Shown here in pieces: positions 36,139 to 45,199 of a stretch of DNA of 64,000 nt. The DNA is taken from positions 223,155-287,154 of the forward strand of contig NZ_JOFV01000008.1 in NCBI RefSeq assembly GCF_000718325.1. The letters run 5' to 3'. Every line of letters begins with the position of its first letter. Position 1 is the first letter of the stretch. The position numbers and the translations under genes are program-made. Under the pieces are notes generated by a model, which was not told the DNA's origin, did no database searches, and saw nothing but the letters and a program-made list of their open reading frames with translations. This stretch comes from Oerskovia turbata. Its GTDB lineage: Bacteria; Actinomycetota; Actinomycetes; Actinomycetales; Cellulomonadaceae.

Positions 36139-36552
36139 GTGGGAGCGACGCCGGACCCCCAGGGTGCAGGACGCCTGGGGTTCCTCTCTGGCCATGTGGT
36201 GCAGGAGTTCGGTTGGGGTGAGGACGTCGACGACGACCTCCGCGCCGAGATCGAGGAGCTCGTCGGCTCCGAGCTGGTGGACGAGGACTACGGAGACGTC
36301 ACCGACGGTGTCGTGGTCTGGTGGCGCGAGGACGACGGCGACCTGACCGACATGCTCGTCGACGTCCAGACGGTCCTCGACGACGGCGGTCTCATCTGGA
36401 TCTTCACGCCCAAGGCGGGCCGCGACGGCCACGTGGGTCACAACGACCTCCAGGAGGCCGCGACCACGGCCGGCCTGCACGCCACGAGCACGTTCGCGAT
36501 CGCACCGGACTGGTCCGCGACCAAGCTCGGCACGCGTGGCCGTGGCCGCTGA
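36139..36552 (+). CDS. DUF3052 family protein
   Basis: 137 residues, an actinobacterial family of unknown function. The pattern GFLSGHVVQEFGWGEDVDDDLR, ELVDEDYGDVTDGVVVWWR and the tail WIFTPKAGRDGHV match family members. GTG 36139 is taken as start since the preceding residues read from a longer frame do not fit. The gene end overlaps the peroxiredoxin start by 17 bases, so the two are probably one transcript. Confidence 0.88.
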   Translation: MGATPDPQGAGRLGFLSGHVVQEFGWGEDVDDDLRAEIEELVGSELVDEDYGDVTDGVVVWWREDDGDLTDMLVDVQTVLDDGGLIWIFTPKAGRDGHVGHNDLQEAATTAGLHATSTFAIAPDWSATKLGTRGRGR

Positions 36553-37018
36553 GGCCCCCGAGCTGACGATCCGGCCGGGCGACCTCGCCCCCGACTTCAC
36601 GCTCACCGACACGCACGGCACCCCGGTCCGCCTCGCGGACCTGCGCGGCCGGCCCGTCCTGCTCGTGTTCGTGCCGTTCGCCTTCTCGGGCACGTGCACG
36701 AGCGAGCTGTGCGAGCTCCGCGACAACATCGCGGACTTCGAGACCGCGGGCGTCTCGCTCTACGCGATCTCGTGCGACCCCGTCTTCTCGCTCAAGGCCT
36801 GGGCCGCGCAGGAGGGGTACACGTTCGACCTCCTCTCGGACTTCTGGCCGCACGGCGAGGTCGCCCGCCAGTACGGGGTGTTCGACGACGAGCGCGGCCT
36901 CGCGATCCGCGGCAGCTTCCTGATCGACGCAGAAGGCGTCGTGCGGTGGTCCGTCGTGAACCCGCGCGGGCAGCGCCGGGACCTCGCGGGGTACCGGGCG
37001 GCGCTCGCGGAGCTCTGA
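36536..37018 (+). CDS. AhpE-like peroxiredoxin
   Basis: 160-residue thioredoxin-fold peroxidase that reduces peroxides. The active site PFAFSGTCTSELCEL gives the peroxidatic Cys in a PxxxSxxC context; a second Cys five residues later could resolve it. LLSDFWPHGEVARQYGVFDDERG and RGSFLIDAEGVVR resemble mycobacterial AhpE. The start is GTG 36536, or GTG 36542 two codons on; it overlaps the end of the DUF3052 gene. Confidence 0.92.
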   Translation: MAVAAEAPELTIRPGDLAPDFTLTDTHGTPVRLADLRGRPVLLVFVPFAFSGTCTSELCELRDNIADFETAGVSLYAISCDPVFSLKAWAAQEGYTFDLLSDFWPHGEVARQYGVFDDERGLAIRGSFLIDAEGVVRWSVVNPRGQRRDLAGYRAALAEL

Positions 37019-37192
37019 CCCCGCAGCTCTCTCGACGGGCGTGCCGTGGCCTCGTGCCGTGGTGCGCCCGTCGGTCGTCTCTGGCCCGACTGCACCCGTG
37101 GCGGCCGCACGCCGTCGGGCACGGGATGCCCGATCTGCGGCGGATGTGCGAGGCAGGGCCGGTGACCCGGTAGGCTGTGCACCGCTGTTCTG

Positions 37193-37269
37193 GGGCCTGT
37201 AGCTCAGTTGGTTAGAGCGCCACGCTTACACCGTGGATGTCGGGGGTTCGAGTCCCTCCGGGCCCACCA
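37193..37269 (+). tRNA. tRNA-Val (TAC), integration target of the island
   Basis: Cloverleaf with acceptor GGGCCTG/CGGGCCC, anticodon loop CTTACAC (TAC at 37227-37229), T-arm GGGTTCGAGTCCC, discriminator A and an encoded CCA at 37267-37269. The other two tRNA genes in the window do not encode CCA. The island begins immediately downstream. Confidence 0.97.
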
Positions 37270-37271
37270 TC
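37263..37271 (+). other. candidate attL core at tRNA-Val 3' end
   Basis: CCCACCATC at the tRNA 3' end recurs at 45978-45986, where GC returns to host level. A TCAGGG/CCCTGA stem directly follows (37270-37290). The exact repeat is short, so the assignment is tentative. Confidence 0.35.
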
Positions 37272-37423
37272 AGGGAGAATGATGCCCTGACCTGCGATTT
37301 TGTCGATCGTCGTCGTGGACTGAATCGGACGCGAGGGGACCGAATTGGGCCCCGCGGGCCCCGCCAGAGCCCCACGGCGGTGGCGCACGTCGTACACCTC
37401 CCGCCTGAGGGGCGGTGGTCGCG

Positions 37424-37815
37424 ATGGACGGTAGGGAGAGTTTCGGCTCGGTCGAGTCTCGCGGAGCAAGACGACAAATCGGAACGTGAGCGCGCGGGCT
37501 TGCTACCGCGGGCCGGACGGCAAGCGGTATTCCCAGACGTTCGGGGACAAGCTCTCGGCGCAGATGTGGCTCGTCGAGGAGCGCAAGCTGATCGACCGGG
37601 GCGTATGGCGGACGCCGGACCATTGGGAGGCGGTCCGCCGGATCACGGTGTCGCAGTGGGCGGCCGAGTACGTCGAGTCGCGGACGCTGGCTCCTGGGAC
37701 GTACTGCAACCACACCCGGATGGTGGCGCGGTGCGTCGACCCGACGATAGGGCGCAAATACCTCGACGACGTGACGGTGACCGACGTCTCGACCTGGCAC
37801 GCACAGCTCAAGGCG
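37424..37815 (+). pseudogene. truncated, frameshifted tyrosine integrase
   Basis: Remnant of a phage/ICE-type integrase. An opening ATG frame at 37424 gives the SFGSVESRG-type start and meets TGA at 37487. Another frame from 37486 carries on with YRGPDGKRYSQTFGDK, the arm-type DNA-binding region, then ITVSQWAAEYVESRTLAPGTY and IGRKYLDDVTVTDVSTWHAQL, the SAM-like core-binding domain. The catalytic domain (R...HxxR...Y) is missing, because at about 37816 the frame runs into a transposase tail. It lies just after tRNA-Val, as expected for the enzyme that inserted the island. Confidence 0.8.
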
Positions 37816-38018
37816 GACCTGCGCCGTCGTGCCAGGCAGGCGTTCCTGGCCTCCTTCGACACCTGCCGCGCGAACAACGGTGGCACCGAAGCGATCAACG
37901 GACTGATCGAACCCCACTGCCGCATCGCCCGCGGCCTGCGCAACCGCGAACAGCACCGCCCACGCATCCTCCTCATCGGCGGCGGACTCGCCCACACCCA
38001 CCTCCGGTAGGAAGAGCC
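37816..38018 (+). mobile_element. 3' remnant of an ISL3-family insertion sequence
   Basis: The C-terminus of an ISL3-type transposase (AFLASFDTCRANNGGTEAINGLIE, then IARGLRNREQHRPRILLIGGG; shown in parts) ends at 38010. GAAGAGCC at 38011-38018 is the reverse complement of GGCTCTTC, the usual ISL3 terminal sequence. The left part of the element is absent and its reading frame is fused to the integrase fragment upstream. Confidence 0.75.
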
Positions 38019-38076
38019 GGTTTCGGCTAGTCTGCCCTGATCACACCGGACACGAGGCACAGGCAGATGGAGGGCC

Positions 38077-38787
38077 ATGGACGCGCTCGGCCTTGACTTC
38101 GACGAACTGACGGCACTCCTGGTGGAGACGGACAAGGATAAGCACTTCCTCGTAGAGGTCTCACCGGAGAGCGTTGAAGCGTGGGCGGCCCTACTGGGGG
38201 TGCCGGTGCGACGGCGCTACGTCGCCGACGAGCACCTTGAGGCGCGTGCGGCCCAGGGCATAGAGCCGGGGGCGTTGGCGGGAACCTACGTGCCTGACAA
38301 CCCCTCGGTGATGTCCGGAGACTTCGGCGAGATGATCGCGGCCTTCTACCTAGCGTCGAAGCAGGACGGGGCCATCGATCCACTAAAGTGGCGGTTCAAG
38401 AACGACCGGAACAAGTCGGCCCCGACGTCGGACGTCGTGCGCTTCTTCCTGCCAGCATGGCCGGAGGCCTCGGAAGAGGACCACGCCGAGTGCGCCGAGG
38501 TGAAGTCGAAGCCCAGCAGCGGCAACTCCAAGCCAATCGTCTCTACTCTCAAAGGTTCCGAGACTGACCGCAGTGGACGACTCGACAAGACGCTCAACTG
38601 GCTAAAGGAACTCGCCATCCAAGGGACGCTTGCTGATCCCGACTGGGACGAGGCAATGCGCATTCGTTTCGCCGAGCATCACTTCGATGCGGCACTAATC
38701 GGGCCGGTTGACTACAACTACACGACCGACAAAGCCGGGCTGCTGATCGGCGGAGTCGACAGCAACGCCGATGGAGGTGTGTCGTGA
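38077..38787 (+). CDS. candidate PD-(D/E)XK-type nuclease, first gene of the defence operon
   Basis: 236 residues; I do not recognise a named family. The middle has the acid pattern of restriction-like nucleases: SGDFGEMIA (Glu about 85), KSAPTSDVV (Asp about 119) and AEVKSK (Glu 141-x-Lys 143). The order GxxGE, then D, then ExK resembles HamA/DUF1837-type proteins, but similarity is weak by eye. ATG 38077 follows GGAGG; TAGTCT at 38028-38033 is a likely -10. Its TGA overlaps the GTG of qatA (GTGA at 38784-38787), so it is made in step with the Qat proteins. GC is well below the host genes. Confidence 0.7.
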   Translation: MDALGLDFDELTALLVETDKDKHFLVEVSPESVEAWAALLGVPVRRRYVADEHLEARAAQGIEPGALAGTYVPDNPSVMSGDFGEMIAAFYLASKQDGAIDPLKWRFKNDRNKSAPTSDVVRFFLPAWPEASEEDHAECAEVKSKPSSGNSKPIVSTLKGSETDRSGRLDKTLNWLKELAIQGTLADPDWDEAMRIRFAEHHFDAALIGPVDYNYTTDKAGLLIGGVDSNADGGVS

Positions 38788-40667
38788 CGTCGTCCTACCC
38801 GCTATGGTCAGATGAACCGGCAACCCAAGACCTGCTGGCCTTTCGTGCAGTTGCAGAGACGGCTGCAGATGCGATCTTCGATGACGGACTCGATCCCGTG
38901 GCAATCGGCCTTTCCGGTACTTGGGGTAGCGGTAAGACGAGCGTCCTCGAACTGATCAAGTCCGAGATCAAAGAGCGTTCTTCGGTTAGTGAGCGTGAGG
39001 TGCTGGTCATCCCGACGCAGCCCTGGCTCTACGACCCGGCAGTTGGCCCCAAGGAGAGTCTCATCGCTGAGGTACTGGGCGCGCTCAGCAAGGAGTTCGA
39101 CGAGACGGATCCGGTTGGTCAGGCCGGTCTCGAAGCCTTCAAGAAGCTCGTCCGCAAGGTGAACTGGTCGAAGGCGGTCAAGATGGCCGCTAAGACCGCT
39201 ATCACGATGCAGCTGCCGAACATCGATGACGTCTTTGGCCTGGTTAGCGACGAGCCCGACAGCCTCGACAGCGAGAAAGGCATGGCTGCCTTCCGTGAGG
39301 AGTTCGAGGCGTTGTTGGCTGATCCTGCACTGGCCCACTTGTCGCGTGTTGTTGTGCTCGTCGATGATCTCGATCGCTGTCTGCCGGACACCGTGGTCGA
39401 GACCCTTGAGGCGATCCGGCTGTTTCTTTCGGCCGAGGGCATGTCTTTCGTCATCGCTGCCGATGAGGACCGTGTAGCGGAAGCTATCCAGCAGAAGCTC
39501 AAGACAGCGGCTCCGAAGAACGAGGACGAGGATCCCGCCAAGCTCTACTTGCACAAGATCGTCCAGACGACCATCCCGCTCCCTGCGCTGAGCCGGTTCG
39601 ACACCGAGGCGTACCTTTTCCTATTGCTCTCGAAGGTCGAGCTCGGCGATGACGAGGCGGCATATGCGGCCTTCGTTACCAAGTGCGATGAACTGCGCAT
39701 TGCTGGCGGCAGCCTGGACGATCTGGAGATCGATGATGGCACCGATCTGGCTGAGCATCTAGTCACAGCCACACGCCTGACACCGATCCTCTACGAGAAG
39801 TTCCACGGCAATCCGCGACGGATCAAGCGATTCCTGAACGATCTGAATGTGCGCCAAGCAGTTGCACGACGTCGTGGGTTCGAGCTGGAGGCAGACGAGG
39901 TCGCGAAGCTCATGGTGCTGGAGCGTATTCTCACCGATGACTTCGAGACGGTACTTGGCTGGCTTGCATCCAACCAGCTACGCGACAAGCTCGACGCGCT
40001 CGATGTTGCCGCTAACGGTCGCGTTGAGGAGATCGAGGAGACGACACCAGAGGCATCCGAGGGTGAGGAGCCAGACGAGGGACGCGCCAAGAAGAAGGCG
40101 GTCACTCCGGCGCCGGAACAGGAGCCAGCTCGCGACGACGACTTCAGTGACACGCTCCGGCGCTGGGCGAAGCTCCCGCCTGCACTCGACACCTCTGCTA
40201 TATCGGGCTACCTCTATCTGGCAGCCTCATTCGCCAAGATCGAGGTCATCGACACTGGGCTACCTGAGCGTCTTCGCGACCTGGCAGTCGCGCTGACGTC
40301 GAGCCTGAAGCTCGACCGAGCGGGTGTCACCGATGAGACGCTGAGGCTACTGCCCGAGGGCGACGCCCAGGTTATGGTCGGCCATCTTGGACGCCGTTCT
40401 CGCGACCAGCCCACTCTGCAGAAGTTTACGGTAGAGAGCCTGCTCCGCCTCGCGGCTCAGCAGCCAACTACCCAGCCGAACGTCGTGGTGGCGCTCCGGG
40501 GGCTTCCTGCGGCGAGCGTTGAACCAGCCACGATCATCAAACTTCGACCGCTGGATCAGACGATCTATCGGCCGGTGCTTGAGGCATGGAGGACAGGATC
40601 CGACGACCAGCAACTCCAGCAAGCCGTGAGCATCGTCGAGAAAGCGTGGAGCGGCAATGGGAACTAG
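38784..40667 (+). CDS. qatA: QatA-like KAP P-loop NTPase of the Qat anti-phage system
   Basis: 627 residues. Walker A GTWGSGKTS at about 45-53 and Walker B VVVLVDDLDRC at about 189-199 with a following RLFLSAEGMSFVIAAD define a KAP-family ATPase. A Glu/Lys-rich low-complexity stretch (about 415-450) separates it from a C-terminal helical region. In the published Qat system (QatA ATPase, QatB, QatC QueC-like, QatD TatD-like) all four are needed for phage defence; here all four follow in the same order. GTG 38784 overlaps the upstream nuclease stop, and the 3' end overlaps qatB by 11 bases. Confidence 0.88.
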   Translation: MTSSYPLWSDEPATQDLLAFRAVAETAADAIFDDGLDPVAIGLSGTWGSGKTSVLELIKSEIKERSSVSEREVLVIPTQPWLYDPAVGPKESLIAEVLGALSKEFDETDPVGQAGLEAFKKLVRKVNWSKAVKMAAKTAITMQLPNIDDVFGLVSDEPDSLDSEKGMAAFREEFEALLADPALAHLSRVVVLVDDLDRCLPDTVVETLEAIRLFLSAEGMSFVIAADEDRVAEAIQQKLKTAAPKNEDEDPAKLYLHKIVQTTIPLPALSRFDTEAYLFLLLSKVELGDDEAAYAAFVTKCDELRIAGGSLDDLEIDDGTDLAEHLVTATRLTPILYEKFHGNPRRIKRFLNDLNVRQAVARRRGFELEADEVAKLMVLERILTDDFETVLGWLASNQLRDKLDALDVAANGRVEEIEETTPEASEGEEPDEGRAKKKAVTPAPEQEPARDDDFSDTLRRWAKLPPALDTSAISGYLYLAASFAKIEVIDTGLPERLRDLAVALTSSLKLDRAGVTDETLRLLPEGDAQVMVGHLGRRSRDQPTLQKFTVESLLRLAAQQPTTQPNVVVALRGLPAASVEPATIIKLRPLDQTIYRPVLEAWRTGSDDQQLQQAVSIVEKAWSGNGN

Positions 40668-41502
40668 CGGCTCTTTCGGCGGCAGCGGCGGTAGAGACGC
40701 CGGGGATCTCCGCGACAACATCACGGCATGGCTCGACGCGACCGGAGACACCGGTGGCGCCGATGGGACTGACGCAGGCAGTGCCGACGGCTCTGACCGG
40801 CCCTCCGAACCGACACGTCCGGGCACTCCCGGTCAACCTCCGAAGGTTGACCTCGGGCCGGCGCTCCGCGTGCTGCTCAACTCGCGCGGACGCGGCGGCG
40901 GTAGTGATGGCCCTGGCGGTGGCGGAGGTGGTGGTTCCCGAGGTGGAAGCGGTGGTCGCTCATCAGGCGGTGCGACCCGATCCGTCGGACGGGTATCGAG
41001 GGCAGCCGGACGGGCCGGGCGACTGGCGCTTGCCTATTCGTCCGGTAACCGCGAGGCACTGAGCGAGGCCGGGCTCAATTACGACGAGTTGCAGGCGCTC
41101 GGCGATCCCGTTGCCATCGGGCTCAAGATCATCGAGACCGCCTTCGAAGCCCAGGCCGACAGCACACTGGCAGATGCTGAGGAACGCGACATCGTTGCAA
41201 CCGTCGTCGAATGGATCCTGGAGCAGCCAACGGATCAGCCGCCGACGCCGGAAGACGTCGTCAGGAAGTCGATCGAGACGACGATCGCAGAGACCGCGCT
41301 GACCGAGGTATCCGCGACGGTCTACGCGAAGGAGGCCAGCTTCGAGAAGCGCCGCAGCCTGGAGCGTCAGATTCGTGACGTCGCGGCGGAGTACGCGGCC
41401 CAGGCGACCCTGAACCCAGGCGGAGCTACCGAGCAGCAGATGGCGCAGGCTATCGAGAACGGTATCCGGGACATCGGGCAGATCTTCGGAGTTACGTCAT
41501 GA
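40657..41502 (+). CDS. qatB: QatB-like protein of the Qat system
   Basis: 281 residues. The N-terminus MGTSGSFGGSGG and a long Gly-rich tract (about 85-112) are typical of QatB, whose biochemical role is unknown. A helical C-terminal half (EALSEAGLNYDELQALGDPVA; EASFEKRRSLERQIRDVAAEY) follows. No catalytic motif is seen. It overlaps qatA at its start and shares ATGA with qatC at its end, so all are translated as a set. Confidence 0.85.
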   Translation: MGTSGSFGGSGGRDAGDLRDNITAWLDATGDTGGADGTDAGSADGSDRPSEPTRPGTPGQPPKVDLGPALRVLLNSRGRGGGSDGPGGGGGGGSRGGSGGRSSGGATRSVGRVSRAAGRAGRLALAYSSGNREALSEAGLNYDELQALGDPVAIGLKIIETAFEAQADSTLADAEERDIVATVVEWILEQPTDQPPTPEDVVRKSIETTIAETALTEVSATVYAKEASFEKRRSLERQIRDVAAEYAAQATLNPGGATEQQMAQAIENGIRDIGQIFGVTS

Positions 41503-42797
41503 GTCGGCTACTACTCACGCTTTCCGAGGCCACCGCTGATGCTGCCCTGCTGGGCGGCACCTTCGACGAGGTGTTCCTCTGGACGCGCAACGGCCGGACG
41601 ACCTTCACTGGCGGCGTCGATCCGCACCTGACCGACTTCGGCGTGGTGAATCCGCGCAACGTCGACCTTGTCCGAATCGCCCTGGGAGTACTTGCCGCCG
41701 ATCGCTCCGTACTTCGAAAGAGCGGTGGCTCGAGCTGGAACGCGAGGGAGTTCGAGCTCACTGTGGAGGTAGGTGATCCCAGTGTCTGGGCGTCGCACGG
41801 CGAGCAGCTGGCCAGCACGGTCGGCTTCCTGTCGGGCGACCACTGGACGTTCCGTTTTACACAGGCGCCTGAAGCCGAGGAGACCGGGCTGCCGATCGAG
41901 GAACAGCACCACGACCGGACGGTACTCCTGAGCGGCGGTGCCGACTCTGCCGCTGGTGCGCTTGTGTCAGCGGTTGAACTGGGCAAGGGTCGCTCACAAT
42001 CACTGGTGTCGCAGTACAGCTCAACCGCGATCTCCCCGGTGCAGCAGGGTGTCGTCGCCGCGATCTTTGAACTGGTACCTGGCATCTGGCAGGTGCATCA
42101 CCAGTTCCATCTTCATCGCGGATCGAAGCGTTTGGACGGCCCTTCGTTCCGCAGCGAGACATCGACTCGTTCCCGCTCGCTGCTCTTCCTGGCTCTGGGG
42201 CTCGCCCTCGCTGAGCGTGCTGGCTCGACTCTCTGGATTGCCGAGAATGGCTTCGCCTCGCTCAACCCGCCGCTCGGTCCCGATCGTCGCGGCAGCCTGT
42301 CAACGCACACAACCCATCCGCGCTTCCTGCGCGAACTATCCACCCTGATGCAGAGCGTCGGCGGACATGGCCTTATTGAGAACCCGTTCGAGAACCTCAC
42401 GAAGGGAGAGATGTTCTGCCGCGTGGCGGACGCAGTTGGCGTCGAAGCCGCCTCGACCTACCTCAGCAACACCAACTCCTGCTCGCACACGGATGCGCGC
42501 TACAGCGGCGCTCCCGTGGGGTCGTCCTGTGGCGTGTGCTTCGGGTGCCTAGTCCGCCGTGCAGCTTTCATTGCTTCTGGTGTCCCCGATACAACCATCT
42601 ACCTCGTGAACGATCAGGGTGGTCGTTACAACACGTTCGTCCGGCAGAAGTCGATCGTTGAGCCTCTCCGGGACTTCGTCGACCGGGGTATTCGTGCACG
42701 CGACGTGATGGCCATGTCACTACCCGAGGGCTACGCGGCACAGGATGCCCTTGCTCTGTCGCAGCGGGGAGTCGAGGAACTGCGGGGTCTCTTCTGA
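41499..42797 (+). CDS. qatC: QatC, QueC-like ATPase of the Qat system
   Basis: 432 residues. The PP-loop motif LSGGADS at about 144-150 is that of QueC/7-cyano-7-deazaguanine synthase relatives, and the C-terminal Cys cluster (CSHTD, then SSCGVCFGCLVRRAAF) matches the QueC zinc site. The N-terminal 130 residues are an extra domain absent from housekeeping QueC. It may modify a substrate by an ATP-dependent nitrile-forming or ligase-like step; the real substrate in Qat defence is unknown. ATG 41499 overlaps qatB; qatD starts on the last base of its stop. Confidence 0.88.
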   Translation: MSRLLLTLSEATADAALLGGTFDEVFLWTRNGRTTFTGGVDPHLTDFGVVNPRNVDLVRIALGVLAADRSVLRKSGGSSWNAREFELTVEVGDPSVWASHGEQLASTVGFLSGDHWTFRFTQAPEAEETGLPIEEQHHDRTVLLSGGADSAAGALVSAVELGKGRSQSLVSQYSSTAISPVQQGVVAAIFELVPGIWQVHHQFHLHRGSKRLDGPSFRSETSTRSRSLLFLALGLALAERAGSTLWIAENGFASLNPPLGPDRRGSLSTHTTHPRFLRELSTLMQSVGGHGLIENPFENLTKGEMFCRVADAVGVEAASTYLSNTNSCSHTDARYSGAPVGSSCGVCFGCLVRRAAFIASGVPDTTIYLVNDQGGRYNTFVRQKSIVEPLRDFVDRGIRARDVMAMSLPEGYAAQDALALSQRGVEELRGLF

Positions 42798-43585
42798 TGG
42801 CACCCCAGCTTCCGCCTCTCGATCTGCACGCACACATTAGCGCGAAGACCGGAGCAGCCGACCTCGAACGGCTTGGAGCGGTCGTGTTCGCAGCCACCAG
42901 GTCCCTGGATGAGTACGAGTCCGTCAGGGGCCGTCGTGACCAGGTCACGATCTGGGGCGTGGGCTGTCATCCGGGCGTGGTGCAGGCGCAGCAGGGCTTC
43001 GACATCGGGAGGTTCGCGTCACTGCTTGCCTCAACGGCCTTTGTGAGCGAGATTGGGGTGGATAGGCGCTCCAAAGTGCCGCTTGAGGAGCAGGAGCGGG
43101 TGTTCGCTTCAATCCTCAGCACACTGCAGGGCACACCCCGCATCGCATCCATTCACAGTTCCGGTGCCCCAGGACGCGTACTAGACGCGCTCGAGCGGAC
43201 GCCAATCAGGGGTGCGGTCCTCCACTGGTGGCGCGGCGACGAGGCGCAGACGCGCCGAGCAGTCGAGCTTGGCTGCTGGTTCTCAATCAACGCGGCAGGT
43301 GTGAAATATCCGGCGGACGTCGCCCTGATCCAACTCGAGCGGATCATTACCGAGACTGACCATCCCTCTGGCGACCGAACGTCGGCTGCGCCGCGACAGC
43401 CTGGGGCTGTCGATGATGTTGAGAAGGCTCTCGCGGAGGTCTACAAGATCGATGCGCGAGCCGTTCGCGGAAAGGTCTGGACGAACCTGGTTGGCCTTGT
43501 GGACGAGACAGATGTTGTCGGGCTTCTTCCGGCTGCTGTGCAACGGATGATCGCGTTTGCGCGGACGAATGGGGTGATGCGATGA
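42797..43585 (+). CDS. qatD: QatD, TatD-like metal-dependent hydrolase of the Qat system
   Basis: 262 residues, amidohydrolase fold of the TatD DNase family. Metal ligands expected from the family are visible: DLHAH at 9-13, GCHPG (His 58), SEIGVD (Glu 85), SIHSSG (His 120), LHWW (His 143) and ETDHP (Asp 188). A nuclease or hydrolase role in phage defence is inferred from the family. It starts with an ATG overlapping the qatC stop and ends in ATGA with the HEPN gene. Confidence 0.88.
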   Translation: MAPQLPPLDLHAHISAKTGAADLERLGAVVFAATRSLDEYESVRGRRDQVTIWGVGCHPGVVQAQQGFDIGRFASLLASTAFVSEIGVDRRSKVPLEEQERVFASILSTLQGTPRIASIHSSGAPGRVLDALERTPIRGAVLHWWRGDEAQTRRAVELGCWFSINAAGVKYPADVALIQLERIITETDHPSGDRTSAAPRQPGAVDDVEKALAEVYKIDARAVRGKVWTNLVGLVDETDVVGLLPAAVQRMIAFARTNGVMR

Positions 43586-45037
43586 AACCCCCCAAGGAGA
43601 CCTCAGCGGTCAAGCTCCCATTCGAGGCCGGCGAGTACCTCATCACATGGCAGGTGCCGGATCGCAAAGGTGGCCGCATCGGGATCCCGGGTCTTCTCAC
43701 TGTTGATCAGGGAAAATACCCGACTGGCGTCCTCTATGGCGACCTGCCAATCGAATGGGTGTCTGAGGGAATGACCGGCGTCGCATCCTTCCCGCAGCGC
43801 CATCGTTTCGACATCCTCACCGGTCGGCTGTCCAGTGGCGCCTACGTGGCGCTGATGAATGGAGAACTCAGCTACAGCTTCGCCGGAAACGGTCTGGCGA
43901 TCGGTGCATTCGCTGTCCTGTCCCTCGATAGTTTCGACTCCTTGGCGCATCGGAAGTATGTCTCAATCGAACTTCAGATTGAGGGGTTGGAGTCGGTTGC
44001 AGGAGTAGCCCCCATCTCGCACGTGAAGATGCCGATGACGGCCGGCGATGAGCCAGTCTGGACAGCCACTGTAAACAAGGAGGCGAAGTTCGCCTGGAGG
44101 GCGGGCAGACAGTCGATGACCTTCGGGTTTGACTACACCGTTCGCGCGGTCGACGGCTACGAATTTCGGATGGCCTTCGGTCCTGTCCTGCGTCTGACTT
44201 CGGAGGAACCTATGACGGTTGTCGATTGGTGGCTCGAGTGGGTTCGACCACTCCGACAACTCATCTCGCTCCTGACCGCCGCGCCGCGCGAGGTTCGATA
44301 CCTTCTCTCAGTCGCTACTGAGGCAGCACCCCGCTCTCACCGCGACCAGGTGTTCGGTTGGGATATCACCCACGTACCCGTGAACTCGACGCGGGCGGCA
44401 GTTGAGGAGATCCGCTCGGCAGTAAGTCTCGCGGGCGACGGCGTGAGCTTGCTCGACCTGTTGCATGCCTGGCAGCGCCAGGTCGCCGCCAGGCACCCAC
44501 TCTTTGAGACCTACGGCGCAATGGCGACGGCCAGCGACCAACATCCCCGCTCGCGGTTCCTGCTCCTACTGCAGGCGCTCGAGGGATCGTATGGATTTGA
44601 GAATCGAGCCAAGCACGAGGCGGATAAGGAGAAGTTCGGGGCGAAACGAGAGGGTGTGATCGCGCGAGCTCAGGAACTGCTGGAGAAGACAGATTTTCCT
44701 TCATCAACAAGCACCTCCGCAAGGAAACGCACCAGGGTCTCGATTCAGCGCTTGCTGATCTGTTGAAACGGTTGCCGGATGAGGCCTCCGATGCACTCGC
44801 GAAGAGCGAACTGGTCAGGGCCGTCCGCGCGCAGCACAACGGCAAGGACACACTGCCACTTCAACCGCGCTCACGAGAGCAAGGAACACGCTGTCTCACG
44901 GCTCAGGATCGTTCGATCCCGAGCACCTGGCAGTCGTGGCTGACATCCTCGAGCGGGCGGTGCGTTCTGAAGCTATCCGGTTGCTTGGCGCTCCGCTCAG
45001 CGTGCAGAAGCGTGCGGCCAAGAAGGGGGAGCGCTGA
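43582..45037 (+). pseudogene. ApeA-like HEPN gene disrupted by two frameshifts
   Basis: The first frame (43582-44766) encodes a beta-rich N-terminal domain (about 200 residues) and helical stretch ending AKREGVIARAQELLE. Similarity then continues in the -1 frame from about 44690 (FINKHLRKETHQGLDSALADLL) and again in a third frame from about 44855, where ALTRARNTLSHGSG supplies the RNxxxH motif of HEPN ribonucleases, closing at TGA 45035-45037. The order fits ApeA-type abortive-infection proteins. It shares ATGA with qatD. Either the gene is dead or the assembly has two base errors; an intact version would be a sixth operon member. Confidence 0.75.
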
Positions 45038-45199
45038 GGGGATGGAGACGGCTTCATGCCGCAGGATTCAGCCGACCGATCGGTTGGTGTCTGCTGTCAG
45101 AGATGGACAGGTAGCGCGTGCGCGGGCAACGATGCCCGTCAGCTCCGAGAAGGGTTGGGAGACGAGATGAACGATAAGACTGGCCCCGTGGCACGATAG

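Noticed and set aside
37270..37485. ORFs just after tRNA-Val as real small proteins
   Set aside because: Frames read through the tRNA or the integrase start region and have no supporting signals.
41499..42797. Housekeeping QueC for queuosine synthesis
   Set aside because: No other queuosine genes nearby, an extra N-terminal domain, and a position in a complete qatABCD order favour QatC.
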